This document shows positions 1-8,826 of a stretch of 64,000 nucleotides of DNA, one piece after another. Within the stretch, counting starts at the first letter, position 1. Every line of letters begins with the position of its first letter. A model generated the notes under the pieces. The model made no database searches. It worked only from the letters and a program-made list of their open reading frames with translations, and had not been told where the DNA came from. The DNA is from Actinokineospora enzanensis DSM 44649 (lineage in GTDB: Bacteria; Actinomycetota; Actinomycetes; Mycobacteriales; Pseudonocardiaceae), in contig NZ_KB894409.1 of assembly GCF_000374445.1 (NCBI RefSeq), positions 124,001-188,000 of the forward strand, in the 5' to 3' direction. Both the position numbers and the translations under genes were made by a program.

Positions 1-2
1 GC

Positions 3-2462
3 GCGCTCGGGTTCGCCGCGCTGCGCAGGCTCCCGGAGGCGAACGCGGAGTTATCCGCCCTCGGTTATGTGCTTGGCGGCGGTGCTGGCCTGTGGGCCGC
101 TCGGGCAGCGCGTGCGGGCAATCGGGGCAATTCGAGCGTGCGAGGATTGTTCACGAGTCGGCTGACACGGCTGCGGAACGCGACCCGGGGTGCGGTGTCG
201 GCGATGGTCCGCAGGCGGGTGGAGGCGGATGCCGCGCTCGGGCGGTTGCCCAGCGGCTACGACCCGTCGGCGGTCTGGCTGGCGCCTGCCGAACCGGCGC
301 GGCCGTCGATGAACCCGAATGTACTTCCGGCAGGCGCGGACGGACGTCCTCGTCGGGCGGGTCTGCGCAGGCCGGAGCGGGCGATCGCGGTCGCCTTGCC
401 CGATGGGGTGCCGGTCCGGTCTGCGGGGTCGCAGCCGAGTCCGGCGCCACGGCCGTCGCCGGTGCGGCGGGACGGGAGCACGGCGCCGGAGCCCGATCTG
501 GTGCTGGTGCGGGTGGACCGGTCGCGGGTGCTGCGGCAGATCGCGATGTCGCCGCCGTTGTTGCTGATCCTGGGGTTGGCCGCGTTCGCCCTGGCACTCA
601 ACGTGGGCCGGTTGGGGCTGCACCTCGCGGGCGGTCGGTTGCTGCCGATCGGTGATCTCGGACAGGTCTGGTCGGAGTACGTCGACACCTGGCACGGGGT
701 GGCCGGTGGGACGGCCGCGCCAGCGCCCGCGGCGTTGGCCGTGCTCGGGGTGTTGGGTGCGGTGTTCGCGCCCTTCGGCGGACCGCGGGCCGGGTTGGCG
801 TTGCTGTTGTTGGCGGATCTGCCGTTGGCCGGGTTGAGCGCGTACCTGGCGACCCGGCGCGCGCCGGTTCGGCGGTGGGTACGAGCACTGCTCGCGCTCG
901 GTTACGCGCTCCTGCCCCCGGGCACGGCGGCGGTCGCGCAAGGCAGGATCGATGTCGTCGTCGTGCACATCCTGTTGCCCTTGGTGGCGGCGGGCATCGC
1001 GGCTTTGTTGGTGCGCGGCACGGGCAATAGAGCCTGGCTGTGCACGACCGCGGGCACAGCCCTGGGTATGGCGGTAATCGGCGCGTTCTCGCCGTTGACG
1101 CACCTGGCGTTGGTGGTGGTCGCGTTGACCGGTTTCATCCTGGTGCCGGGCGGCGGGAAACGGCGTGGGGCGGCGCTGTTCCTGCTGGTCCTGATGCCGT
1201 TGGCGCTGTTGCTGCCGTGGCCCGCGGTGGTGATCCAGCATCCCGATGTCGTGCTGCGCGGAATCGGTACACCCCTGGACGACCGGCCCGCGTCGCTGGC
1301 GGAACTGCTCGGCCTGCACGCGGGCGGACCGGGTGCGTGGCCGGTGCTCGGCGTCGTCGTGCTGTTGGCGACGATCATCGGTGTGCTGGCCAGACCGCAC
1401 CGGGGTGTGCTGCCGGGGCTCGGGATGGCGCTGTTGGGCGTGGTCGCGGTCGTGCTGGTCGGCTCGGTGCCTGCGCCCGGGTTGTCCGGCGGTCCCGCCG
1501 GGCACGGGTGGGCCGGGGCGCCGTTGTTGCTGGTGGGCTGGGGTCTGTTGTGGACACTGACGGCCGTGCTGCGGACCGGTTCGGCAGGCGTGCGGCTGCG
1601 GCTGCCGGTGCCCGCGGTCGCCTCGGCAGGCGTACTCGCGCTGGGCGCGTTGGCCGTGGGAGTGCTGGTTCCCGGCAGAACCGGACCGTTGACCGACGCG
1701 GGCGGGTTGACGTTCGCGTCCACGATGTCCGCCGAGCTGGCCGACACGCACCGCGCGGTGTTGATCCTCACGCCCGGTCAGCCGCCACGCCAGATCGTCG
1801 GCCGCGCGCCGCGCTTCGGTGACGACGATCTCCCACCGACCCCGTCGGCCATCCCCCGGCTCGCGGCGCTGGAACGTGATCTGCGGTCGAACGACGTCAA
1901 CCGCGTGCACACCGCGATCGGGCGGGCGGCCGCGACCGGTGTGCTCTACCTGGTCTGGCCGAACGACCCCTCGGCGGACGTCTTCCGCGACCGCGCCGGT
2001 CCACTGGTGACCGTCGGGCCGCGCACGTCCGACGACCGGCCGGTGTTCCGCCTGGAGGTGCCGTCCGGTTCGGCCTACCTGCTCTCGCCCGACCTGGCCC
2101 GGCAGGCGCTGACCGGCACCACCCCGCCGGTCGCGGCCTCGGCGACCGGCGTGGTCGGCGTGGACGCGGCCGCGCCGCTGGTCGCTGCCCGGGTCTCGGA
2201 CGGGCCGGACGGGCGGCTGCTGGTGGTCGCGGCCGAGGAGGAGCCGGGCTGGGAGGCCACTGTGGACGGTCGGCCCGCGCCCATCGTGCGGGCCTGGGGC
2301 GCGGCCGTGGCGGTCGGCGTGCCGACCAGGACGGCGCAGGTGCGGATCGAGCAGCCGTCCGGGCTGCGTGCCGGGCTGCTGCTGATCCAGGCGGCGGTGG
2401 TGCTGTTCACCGTGCTCACCTGCGTCCCCGGCAGGCGGCGGGCCGACCGGGGACGCCGGTGA
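3..2462 (+). CDS. Large integral-membrane glycosyltransferase, C-terminal part (left edge cut)
   Basis: The reading frame is open to the left edge, so the N-terminus is missing; internal GTG codons such as 69 are unlikely starts. The visible part begins with an Arg/Pro-rich cytoplasmic stretch. About ten Leu/Val/Ala-rich membrane segments follow (roughly nt 540-1690), then a soluble domain (nt 1700-2380) and a last hydrophobic helix before a basic tail. This layout fits the C-terminal half of the large actinobacterial GT2-type membrane glycosyltransferases that lie near mannose and rhamnose genes. The catalytic GT-A domain would be off the window, so the family is inferred from topology and neighbours. 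It converges on nrdB with only 7 bp between the stop codons. Confidence 0.6.
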   Translation, partial: ALGFAALRRLPEANAELSALGYVLGGGAGLWAARAARAGNRGNSSVRGLFTSRLTRLRNATRGAVSAMVRRRVEADAALGRLPSGYDPSAVWLAPAEPARPSMNPNVLPAGADGRPRRAGLRRPERAIAVALPDGVPVRSAGSQPSPAPRPSPVRRDGSTAPEPDLVLVRVDRSRVLRQIAMSPPLLLILGLAAFALALNVGRLGLHLAGGRLLPIGDLGQVWSEYVDTWHGVAGGTAAPAPAALAVLGVLGAVFAPFGGPRAGLALLLLADLPLAGLSAYLATRRAPVRRWVRALLALGYALLPPGTAAVAQGRIDVVVVHILLPLVAAGIAALLVRGTGNRAWLCTTAGTALGMAVIGAFSPLTHLALVVVALTGFILVPGGGKRRGAALFLLVLMPLALLLPWPAVVIQHPDVVLRGIGTPLDDRPASLAELLGLHAGGPGAWPVLGVVVLLATIIGVLARPHRGVLPGLGMALLGVVAVVLVGSVPAPGLSGGPAGHGWAGAPLLLVGWGLLWTLTAVLRTGSAGVRLRLPVPAVASAGVLALGALAVGVLVPGRTGPLTDAGGLTFASTMSAELADTHRAVLILTPGQPPRQIVGRAPRFGDDDLPPTPSAIPRLAALERDLRSNDVNRVHTAIGRAAATGVLYLVWPNDPSADVFRDRAGPLVTVGPRTSDDRPVFRLEVPSGSAYLLSPDLARQALTGTTPPVAASATGVVGVDAAAPLVAARVSDGPDGRLLVVAAEEEPGWEATVDGRPAPIVRAWGAAVAVGVPTRTAQVRIEQPSGLRAGLLLIQAAVVLFTVLTCVPGRRRADRGRR

Positions 2463-2469
2463 GCGGCCG

Positions 2470-3471
2470 TCAGAAGTCCTCGTCGAGCGCGACCGAGCCC
2501 TGGACCGCGACCTGGTAGGCGGAGACGCGGCGCTCGAAGAAGTTCGTCAGCTCCTGGACGTCCTGCAGCTCCATGAAACCGAACGGGTTCTCGTCACCGA
2601 ACTCGCGCGGGAAACCCAGCCGCACCAACCGCTGGTCGGCGACATAGCGCAGGTAGTGCTCCATCTCCCGCACGTTCATCCCGGACAGCCCGTCGCCGCA
2701 GACATCCCGGGCGAACTCCAGCTCGCACGCCACCGCCTCGGTCATCATCCGCACGACCTCGCCGTGCAGGTCGTCGTCGAACAGCTCCGGCTCCTCGGCG
2801 CGCACGGTGTCCACGACGCTGAACGCGAACTCCATGTGCATGGACTCGTCCCGGAACACCCAGTTCGTCCCGGTCGCCAGGCCGTGCAGCAGACCGCGCG
2901 ACCGCAGCCAGTACACGTAGGCGAAGGCGCCGTAGAAGAACAGGCCCTCGATGCAGGCGGCGAAGCAGATCAGGTTGAGCAGGAACTGGCGCCGCTGCTC
3001 CCGAGTCTCCAGCCGGTCCAGCCGGTCGATGGAATCGATCCAGCGAAAGCAGAACTCGCCCTTCTGCCGAATCGACGGGATGTGCTCGATGGCCGCGAAC
3101 GCCTGCACGCGCTCGTCCGGATCGGGCAGGTAGGTGTCGAGCAACGTCAGGTAGAACTGGACGTGCACGGCCTCCTCGAACAGCTGCCGCGACAGGTAGA
3201 GGCGCGCCTCCGGGGCGTTGACGTGCTTGTACAGGTTGAGCACGAGGTTGTTGGCCACGATGGAGTCGCCGGTGGCGAAGAACGCGACCAGGCGCTTCAC
3301 CAGGTGGTGCTCGTCGGCGGTGAGCTTGGCCAGGTCGGTGACGTCCGAGGCGAGGTCGACCTCCTCTACCGTCCACGTGTTGCGGATCGCCGCGCGGTAG
3401 CGCTCGTAGAAGTCGGGGTAGCGCATGGGCCGCAGGGTCAGGTCCATACCGGGGTCGAGCAGGGTGGTCAC
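2470..3471 (-). CDS. nrdB: Class Ia ribonucleoside-diphosphate reductase, beta subunit (R2)
   Basis: The 333-residue R2 subunit houses the diiron-tyrosyl radical that NrdA uses to make deoxyribonucleotides. Iron ligands are recognisable: Asp in GDSIV, E-x-x-H in the FEEAVHVQFY segment, Glu in CIEGLFFYG, and E-x-x-H in DESMHMEF. The Tyr four residues after the first ligand His is the expected radical Tyr, so this is the tyrosyl-radical type and not the Phe-bearing class Ic. The GTG start overlaps the nrdA stop (GTGA), so the two are translationally coupled and share the upstream riboswitch. Confidence 0.95.
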   Translation of the reverse strand: MTTLLDPGMDLTLRPMRYPDFYERYRAAIRNTWTVEEVDLASDVTDLAKLTADEHHLVKRLVAFFATGDSIVANNLVLNLYKHVNAPEARLYLSRQLFEEAVHVQFYLTLLDTYLPDPDERVQAFAAIEHIPSIRQKGEFCFRWIDSIDRLDRLETREQRRQFLLNLICFAACIEGLFFYGAFAYVYWLRSRGLLHGLATGTNWVFRDESMHMEFAFSVVDTVRAEEPELFDDDLHGEVVRMMTEAVACELEFARDVCGDGLSGMNVREMEHYLRYVADQRLVRLGFPREFGDENPFGFMELQDVQELTNFFERRVSAYQVAVQGSVALDEDF

Positions 3472-5744
3472 TGGCAGGCCTCGCAGGTCTCGGGGTTTTC
3501 CAGGGAGCAGGCGACCGCTTCAGTGGACCGCTCGGTCACCGCGACGGTCGTCTGCTGGATGCGCGTCGCCGGGCGGGAACGCAGGTAGTAGGTGGTCTTG
3601 AGGCCCGCGCGCCAGGCGTAGGCGTACATCGAGGACAGCTTGCCGATGGTCGGGCTGGCCTGGAACAGGTTCAGCGACTGGCTCTGGTCCACGAACGGCG
3701 TGCGCGCGGCGGCCAGGTCGATCAGCGCCTTCTGCGGCAGCTCCCACGCGGTCCGGTAGAGCACGCGCAGTTCCTCGGGCAGGTCCAGGCCTTGGACCGA
3801 GCCGTCCGCGGCCTTGATCGCGTCGCGGGTGCGCCGGTCCCAGCGGCCCAGCCGCTTGAGGTCGGCCACCAGGTGCGGGTTGATCTGCAGGAACTCGCCG
3901 GAGAGGGTCTCCCGCTTGAAGACCGTGGACACGATCGGCTCGACGCACTCGGCGCAGCCCGCGATCGCGGCGATGGTCGCGGTCGGCGCGATTGCCACGG
4001 TCAGCGAGTTGCGCAGGCCCGTTACCGCGACCCGCTCGCGCAGCGCGGCCCAGCGCGCGGGCTGGGTGATCGCGGCGTCTGGGAAGTGGTCGGGGTGCAG
4101 GACACCGCGCGCGGCCCTGGTCCGGCCGTAGGCGGGGTGTGGGCCGAGGTCGGCGGCGAGCGCGGCGGAGGTCTCGTAGGCGGCGAGGGCGATGTGCTCG
4201 GCGATCCGGGTCGACAACGCGAGCGCCTCGGGCGAGTCGAAGGGCAGGCGCAGCGCGAAGAACACGTCGGCCAGGCCCATCACACCCAGGCCGATGGGCC
4301 GCCAGCGGCGGTTGCTGCCGGAGGCAGGCTGGGTGGGGTAGAACGACAGGTCGATGGTCCGGTCCAGGAACTTCACCGCCGTGCGCACGCTGCGGTCGAG
4401 CCGGTCCCAGTCCAGACCGCTATCGTCCACATGGGACGCGAGGTTTACCGAGCCGAGGTTGCAGACGGCGGTGGTCTCGTCGTCGGTGACCTCGATGATC
4501 TCGGTGCACAGGTTGGACAGGTGCACCACATTGCCCGGTTCGGCGGTCTGGTTGCACGCGCGGTTGGCCGCGTCCTTGAACGTCATCCAGCCGTTGCCGG
4601 TCTGCGCGAGCGTGCGCATCATGCGGCCGTAGAGGGTGCGCGCCGGGATCGTGCGCTCGGCCAGCCCGGCTTCCTCGGCGGCCCGGTAGGCGGCGTCGAA
4701 CTCCGCGCCCCACAGGTCCGGCAGGGTCGGGACGGCCTTGGGGTCGAACAGGGACCAGTCGGCATCGGCCTCGACGCGGCGCATGAACTCGTCCGGCACC
4801 CACATGGCCAGGTTGAGGTTGTGCGTGCGGCGGGCCTCGTCGCCGGTGCTGTCGCGCAGCTCCAGGAACTCCTCGATGTCCGCGTGCCACGGCTCCAGGT
4901 AGACGCAGGCCGCGCCCTTGCGCCTGCCGCCCTGGTTGACCGCCGCGACCGAGGAGTCCAGCGTGCGCAGCCAGGGCACGATGCCGTTGGACCGGCCGTT
5001 CGTACCGCGGATCAGCGAGCCGCGGGAGCGGACCCGGGACCAGGAGATGCCGATGCCGCCCGCGTACTTGGACAGCCGGGCCACCTCGCCGTACCGGTGG
5101 TAGATCGACTCCAGCTCGTCGCGCGGGGAGTCGAGCAGGAAGCACGAGGACAGCTGCGGGTGCGCGGTGCCGGAGTTGAACAGCGTGGGAGAGCTGGGCA
5201 GATAGGACAACGAGCTGGTCAGCGCGTACAGCTCGGCGGCCTCGCCGACCGATTCGGCCAGCCCGCAGGCGACGCGCAGCAGGAAGTACTGCGGGGTCTC
5301 GACGACCTGGCGGGTCTCCGGGTGGCGCAACAGGTAACGGTCGTAGACGGTCCGCAGTCCGAAGTAGCCGAACCGGTCGTCGGCGGCCGGGTCGACCAGC
5401 GCGGACAGCGCCTCGGCGTGCGCGGCGACGAAATCGGCCGTGCGCGCGGACAGCAATCCGACCTGTCTGCCCAGGGCAATGGCGGAGGCGAAGTCGGTGA
5501 TCCCGGCGTCCGCGACCTCCTCGTGGATGTGCGCGGTGAGCAACCGCGCCGCCAACGTCGAGTACTGCGGTTCCTCGGCCACCAACCCGGCCGCGGTGCG
5601 CATGGCCAGCTCGCGCAGCTCCCGCTCGGGTGCACCGGGCCGGGCGCCCGCGGTCACCGTCGCCGACACCCGTTCTATGTCCACATCGGACAGACCAGCC
5701 GCCGCGGCCGCCCACCGCCCCACCGGGGCGTCGATCACCGTCAC
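3468..5744 (-). CDS. nrdA: Class Ia ribonucleoside-diphosphate reductase, alpha subunit (R1)
   Basis: The 758-residue catalytic subunit reduces ribonucleoside diphosphates. Visible motifs are the active-site Cys in SSCFLLDSP, the N-x-C-x-E motif in SNLCTEI, CNLGSVNL, the P-loop-like PTATIAAIAG, the Tyr-Tyr pair in TTYYLRS (radical transfer), and a C-terminal CEAC pair for re-reduction. GTG 5744 is chosen because GGGAG lies 5 nt upstream; the longer open frame runs through the riboswitch. The N-terminus aligns only with the second half of an ATP-cone domain, so allosteric activity control may be reduced. Expression is probably controlled by cobalamin and NrdR. Confidence 0.95.
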   Translation of the reverse strand: MTVIDAPVGRWAAAAAGLSDVDIERVSATVTAGARPGAPERELRELAMRTAAGLVAEEPQYSTLAARLLTAHIHEEVADAGITDFASAIALGRQVGLLSARTADFVAAHAEALSALVDPAADDRFGYFGLRTVYDRYLLRHPETRQVVETPQYFLLRVACGLAESVGEAAELYALTSSLSYLPSSPTLFNSGTAHPQLSSCFLLDSPRDELESIYHRYGEVARLSKYAGGIGISWSRVRSRGSLIRGTNGRSNGIVPWLRTLDSSVAAVNQGGRRKGAACVYLEPWHADIEEFLELRDSTGDEARRTHNLNLAMWVPDEFMRRVEADADWSLFDPKAVPTLPDLWGAEFDAAYRAAEEAGLAERTIPARTLYGRMMRTLAQTGNGWMTFKDAANRACNQTAEPGNVVHLSNLCTEIIEVTDDETTAVCNLGSVNLASHVDDSGLDWDRLDRSVRTAVKFLDRTIDLSFYPTQPASGSNRRWRPIGLGVMGLADVFFALRLPFDSPEALALSTRIAEHIALAAYETSAALAADLGPHPAYGRTRAARGVLHPDHFPDAAITQPARWAALRERVAVTGLRNSLTVAIAPTATIAAIAGCAECVEPIVSTVFKRETLSGEFLQINPHLVADLKRLGRWDRRTRDAIKAADGSVQGLDLPEELRVLYRTAWELPQKALIDLAAARTPFVDQSQSLNLFQASPTIGKLSSMYAYAWRAGLKTTYYLRSRPATRIQQTTVAVTERSTEAVACSLENPETCEACQ

Positions 5745-5846
5745 TTGTTCTCCCTCGCCGCAGGTAGCGGACGCGAGAGTGCGCGCGGGCAGGCGGCAGC
5801 ACGCCACCCGACCGTCACGTCGACCCACCCTCGGAGCCCGCGGACC

Positions 5847-5870
5847 GCGCGCGTCGGGCTCGACGCGCGC
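5847..5870 (-). promoter_or_regulatory. Hairpin in riboswitch expression platform
   Basis: There is a perfect 10-bp GC-only-rich inverted repeat, GCGCGCGTCG / CGACGCGCGC, with a 4-nt loop. It lies just 3' of the cobalamin aptamer on the nrdA leader and about 100 nt before the nrdA start. It is a plausible terminator or anti-terminator stem of the expression platform; the mechanism is inferred. Confidence 0.5.
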
Positions 5871-5871
5871 A

Positions 5872-6050
5872 CCGGTGGCAGGTCTTCGGACTCGCGGGCG
5901 CATTGCTCTGACCTACTGGCCGTCGCTTCCCAGGCTCGCGCCCAGTGCTTCGTTGACGGCGGTCGTTCCCGCTCACCGCTGCGGGGCAGTCCCGGAATCG
6001 CACCGGGTTCCCTCTTGCCTCACCCGGCACAGTCGCACCGGGTGAACCAC
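5872..6050 (-). promoter_or_regulatory. Cobalamin (B12) riboswitch upstream of nrdAB
   Basis: Read on the minus strand, the leader contains the conserved blocks in order: AGGGAA, GGTGCGATTCC, CTGCCCCGC, CCTGGGAAG (around the B12-box region) and AGTCCGAAGACCTGCC. The outer strands GGTGG and CCACC can close the P1 stem. In Streptomyces a B12 riboswitch represses class Ia nrdABS when coenzyme B12 supports the class II enzyme NrdJ; the same logic is inferred here. Confidence 0.93.
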
Positions 6051-6063
6051 CAGCGCCGCGAAG

Positions 6064-6111
6064 ACTACATGTTGGGGTGTCAGCCGCAAATCACCCCCAC
6101 ATAATGGGCGT
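6064..6111 (-). promoter_or_regulatory. Tandem NrdR-like boxes
   Basis: Two NrdR-box cores lie just upstream of the riboswitch. CTACATGTTG (6065-6074) fits the remembered consensus CwAyATrTwG fully, and CCACATAATG (6097-6106) fits at 8 of 10 positions. They are exactly 32 bp apart, the three-turn spacing expected for tandem NrdR sites. NrdR is the ATP/dATP-sensing repressor of bacterial ribonucleotide reductase genes. Confidence 0.6.
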
Positions 6112-6112
6112 G

Positions 6113-7036
6113 TCACAGGGAACGGTAGTCCTTGACGCTCATCCGCGGCCCGAACCGGGGCTTGGCGAACCCGCTGGCCTCGATGTAGCGGACCACTCGC
6201 TGCCGGTGCGGGGCATACGGGGCGAGCAGGTCGAGCATGCCGTGGTCGTCGGTCTTGTGCCCGGCGAGCGCGTACCCGACCAGCGCCGGAATGTGGTAGT
6301 CGCCGACGCTGACCGCGTCCGGGTCGCCCCAGGCCCGCTGCGCCACCTCGGCCGCGGTCCAGACGCCGATCCCGGGCACCTTGCGCAGCAACAACCGGCC
6401 TTCCACACCGCGCAGTTCCGCGGCCCGCTCCAACCGCCCGGCCACCTGCGCGGCAGCGATGAGCGTGCGTCGCCGCGTGCGGTCGACACCTGCCGTGTGC
6501 CACTCCCAGTCCGGGATCCCCAGCACCGCCGTCGGAGTCGGCGGTACGCGGGTGCCCGCAGGCGCGGGCCCGGGAGCGGCCGTGCCGAATCGACGGGCCA
6601 GTTCCCGCCACGATTGGCGGGCCTCCACGCCGGTCACCTTCTGCTCAAGCACGGCGGCCAACAACACGTCCCACACTCGCCCGGTGGCCCCCAGCCGCAG
6701 CCCCGGCTTGGCCCGCCGCGTCTCGGCGATCAACGGGTGGAGGCACTCGAAGCCGGAGTCGTCGTCTTCGGCGCCGAGCAGCGCGGGCACACCGTCCACC
6801 AGCACGTCCGCGCCCGACCCCCAGGCATCGGCACACACCTCGCCCGCGTGGACGCGCAGCAGCAGCGTGCCCGGCCCGTCCGGGGTGTTGGCCGCCAGCC
6901 AGATCCCCCGCTCGTCCTGCCGGAACGCCGGGTCCCCGGTACCGCGCCGCAGCGGCCGCAGCACCGCGGCCAGGTCCAACGGGTACCCGGGCACCCAGGT
7001 CCGGGACCGCTGCGCCAGCGGGAGCGACGACGACAT
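6113..7036 (-). CDS. DNA-3-methyladenine glycosylase family protein (HhH-GPD type)
   Basis: This 307-residue protein resembles the AlkA-like glycosylase family that excises alkylated bases. A helix-hairpin-helix segment with KVPGIGVWTAAEV is followed by a downstream Asp-rich stretch (GDPDAVSVGDYHIP), which supplies the catalytic Asp in HhH-GPD enzymes. The N-terminal ~120 residues are a separate, less recognisable domain. ATG 7036 is chosen as the first Met close to the family start; the frame is open up to 7102, into the promoter region shared with the divergent manC. Its stop lies next to the NrdR boxes of nrdA. Confidence 0.8.
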   Translation of the reverse strand: MSSSLPLAQRSRTWVPGYPLDLAAVLRPLRRGTGDPAFRQDERGIWLAANTPDGPGTLLLRVHAGEVCADAWGSGADVLVDGVPALLGAEDDDSGFECLHPLIAETRRAKPGLRLGATGRVWDVLLAAVLEQKVTGVEARQSWRELARRFGTAAPGPAPAGTRVPPTPTAVLGIPDWEWHTAGVDRTRRRTLIAAAQVAGRLERAAELRGVEGRLLLRKVPGIGVWTAAEVAQRAWGDPDAVSVGDYHIPALVGYALAGHKTDDHGMLDLLAPYAPHRQRVVRYIEASGFAKPRFGPRMSVKDYRSL

Positions 7037-7111
7037 CAGCAGGACCGTACCCGCCGGTTCGTTACAGTTGGCGGACCCAGTACCCCGACCGGTCGAGGAC
7101 ACGAGGCTTCA

Positions 7112-8221
7112 GTGACGTCGTCAGAACTGCACGTAGTCGTCCCCGCGGGGGGCAGCGGGACCCGTCTGTGGCCGCTGTCCCGGGCCGGGAACCCCAAGTT
7201 CCTGCACGCGCTCACCGGCACCGACCGGTCGCTGCTGCAGGCCACCTTCGACCGGCTCACCCCGCTGGCCCCGGCGACGAACCTGCTGGTGGTCACCGGC
7301 ACCGCGCACGCGGCCGGGGTCGCCAGGCAGCTGCCCGACCTGCCCGACCGCAACATCCTGGTCGAGCCGTTCGCCCGCGACTCGTGCGCGGCGATCGCGC
7401 TGGCCGCGGCGGTCATCGAGCGGCGCAACCCGGGCGGGGTCATGGCCTCCTTCGCCGCCGACCACCTGATCACCGACACCGCCGAGTTCGCGCACACGGT
7501 CGCCAAGGCCGTCGAGGGCGCCCGCGACGGCTACCTGATGACCATCGGCATCACCCCCACCCGCCCCGAGACCGGCTACGGCTACCTGCGCTGCAGCGAG
7601 ATCGCCCGGCGCTCGGTGATCCAGCGGGTGCTGGAGTTCAAGGAGAAGCCGTCGCTGGAGGTGGCGACCCGCTACATCGAGTCCGGCAACTACCTGTGGA
7701 ACGCCAGCATGTTCGTCTGGCGCACGGATGTGTTCCTCGCCGAGCTGGCGGCCCGCCGCCCCGACGTAGCCGACCCGATCAGCCGCATCGCCGACGCCTG
7801 GGGCACCGACCACCAGGAGGACGTGCTGGCCGAGCTGTGGCCGACGGTCCCGAAGGTCGCGGTCGAGTACGCGGTCATGGAACCGGCCGCCGAGGAGGGC
7901 AAGGTCGCCACCGTGCCGGGCGACTTCGGCTGGAGCGACATCGGCGACTTCGAGACCGTGGTCCGTCTCCTCGGCACCGACATCGGCGAGGGCGGCCGCT
8001 CGTTCACCAGCGGCCCCGCCGACGCCCGCGCCGTCGTGGTGGACGGCTCGGACGTGATCGTCGTCCCGGCGGGCGGACGGCTCGTGGCGACCCTGGGCGT
8101 ACGCGACCTGATCGTGGTCGACACCGCCGACGCGGTCCTGGTCTGCGACCGCGACCGCGCCCAGGACATCAAGCGCCTCACCGAGATCCTGCGCGACCGC
8201 GGCGACGCCGAATACCTGTGA
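7112..8221 (+). CDS. manC: Mannose-1-phosphate guanylyltransferase
   Basis: This 369-residue nucleotidyltransferase makes GDP-mannose from mannose-1-phosphate and GTP for mannosylated wall glycolipids. The signature GGSGTRLWPLSR...PKF is at residues ~13-29 and the KEKP substrate motif near residue 175. GTG 7112 has ACGAGG 5 nt upstream and places the nucleotide-binding loop near the N-terminus as in the family; the longer open frame upstream has no family similarity. Orthologous in context to M. tuberculosis Rv3264c (named manB there), beside wbbL. Confidence 0.93.
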   Translation: MTSSELHVVVPAGGSGTRLWPLSRAGNPKFLHALTGTDRSLLQATFDRLTPLAPATNLLVVTGTAHAAGVARQLPDLPDRNILVEPFARDSCAAIALAAAVIERRNPGGVMASFAADHLITDTAEFAHTVAKAVEGARDGYLMTIGITPTRPETGYGYLRCSEIARRSVIQRVLEFKEKPSLEVATRYIESGNYLWNASMFVWRTDVFLAELAARRPDVADPISRIADAWGTDHQEDVLAELWPTVPKVAVEYAVMEPAAEEGKVATVPGDFGWSDIGDFETVVRLLGTDIGEGGRSFTSGPADARAVVVDGSDVIVVPAGGRLVATLGVRDLIVVDTADAVLVCDRDRAQDIKRLTEILRDRGDAEYL

Positions 8222-8322
8222 CGGATTTGCGAATGATCGACCGGGGCCGCTGACGCGGCGTGCCGACCGGGATACTCTGGTCGGGAACGGTTGCCGCACG
8301 AGATCGACGAGAGGCCGCCACC

Positions 8323-8724
8323 ATGGACCCCCGTGACCGGGCCGACGCCATCCTGGCGCGCGCCCGCGCGCGCGGCGCCTACGTCGTCACCCCGGAGAGC
8401 GCCATCTCTCCCATGGACGCCGCCGCTACGCTGCAGATCCCCCGCGCCGTCGTCTCCGCCCTCGACTCGGACGATCCGGAGATGACGATCGTGTTCCCGG
8501 TGCAGGCGGAGGCGTTCCGGGCCGAGGACGAACTGCCCGCGATCGCCCAGGAGGCCGCGACGCAGTCGGTGGCCTCGCCTGGGCGGCCCGCGGCGGTGAG
8601 ACCCACGGAGAGGTTGCCCCGGCAGCAGCCGGTGGCCGAGCCCGGGTTGGTGCCCACGGTCACGCAGCCGGGACATCGGCCTTCGCTGGCCCAGCGGTTG
8701 GATGGGGATCCGCGTCAGCGGTAA
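8323..8724 (+). CDS. Conserved hypothetical protein
   Basis: This is a 133-residue protein I do not recognise. ATG 8323 follows GAGAGG. The N-terminal half (to ~residue 60) looks folded and alternates acidic and hydrophobic residues; the C-terminal half is Pro/Gln/Arg-rich and probably disordered. It has no signal peptide or membrane segment. It lies 101 bp downstream of manC and is followed by a strong hairpin. GC-rich codon use supports it as a real gene. Confidence 0.65.
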   Translation: MDPRDRADAILARARARGAYVVTPESAISPMDAAATLQIPRAVVSALDSDDPEMTIVFPVQAEAFRAEDELPAIAQEAATQSVASPGRPAAVRPTERLPRQQPVAEPGLVPTVTQPGHRPSLAQRLDGDPRQR

Positions 8725-8758
8725 CCCTTTTGGGCCCACGGTTTTCCGGTTCTTTCCC

Positions 8759-8807
8759 TGCTTCGAGGGCGCGCTGGTTCTTCAGCGGTTCGCGAGCCCT
8801 CGAAGCA
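8759..8807. terminator. Bidirectional hairpin terminator
   Basis: Perfect 12-bp arms TGCTTCGAGGGC and GCCCTCGAAGCA, 25-nt loop, lie between the convergent hypothetical gene and wbbL. Confidence 0.75.
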
Positions 8808-8826
8808 ACAGAAATCCCTCGGACAG

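Noticed and set aside
5744..5903. N-terminal extension of NrdA
   Set aside because: Would translate through the riboswitch expression platform; GTG 5744 has the ribosome-binding site.
6077..7111. N-terminal extension of manC by 345 residues in the same frame
   Set aside because: It is antisense to the glycosylase gene, low complexity, and the enzyme's nucleotide loop would then be far from the N-terminus.
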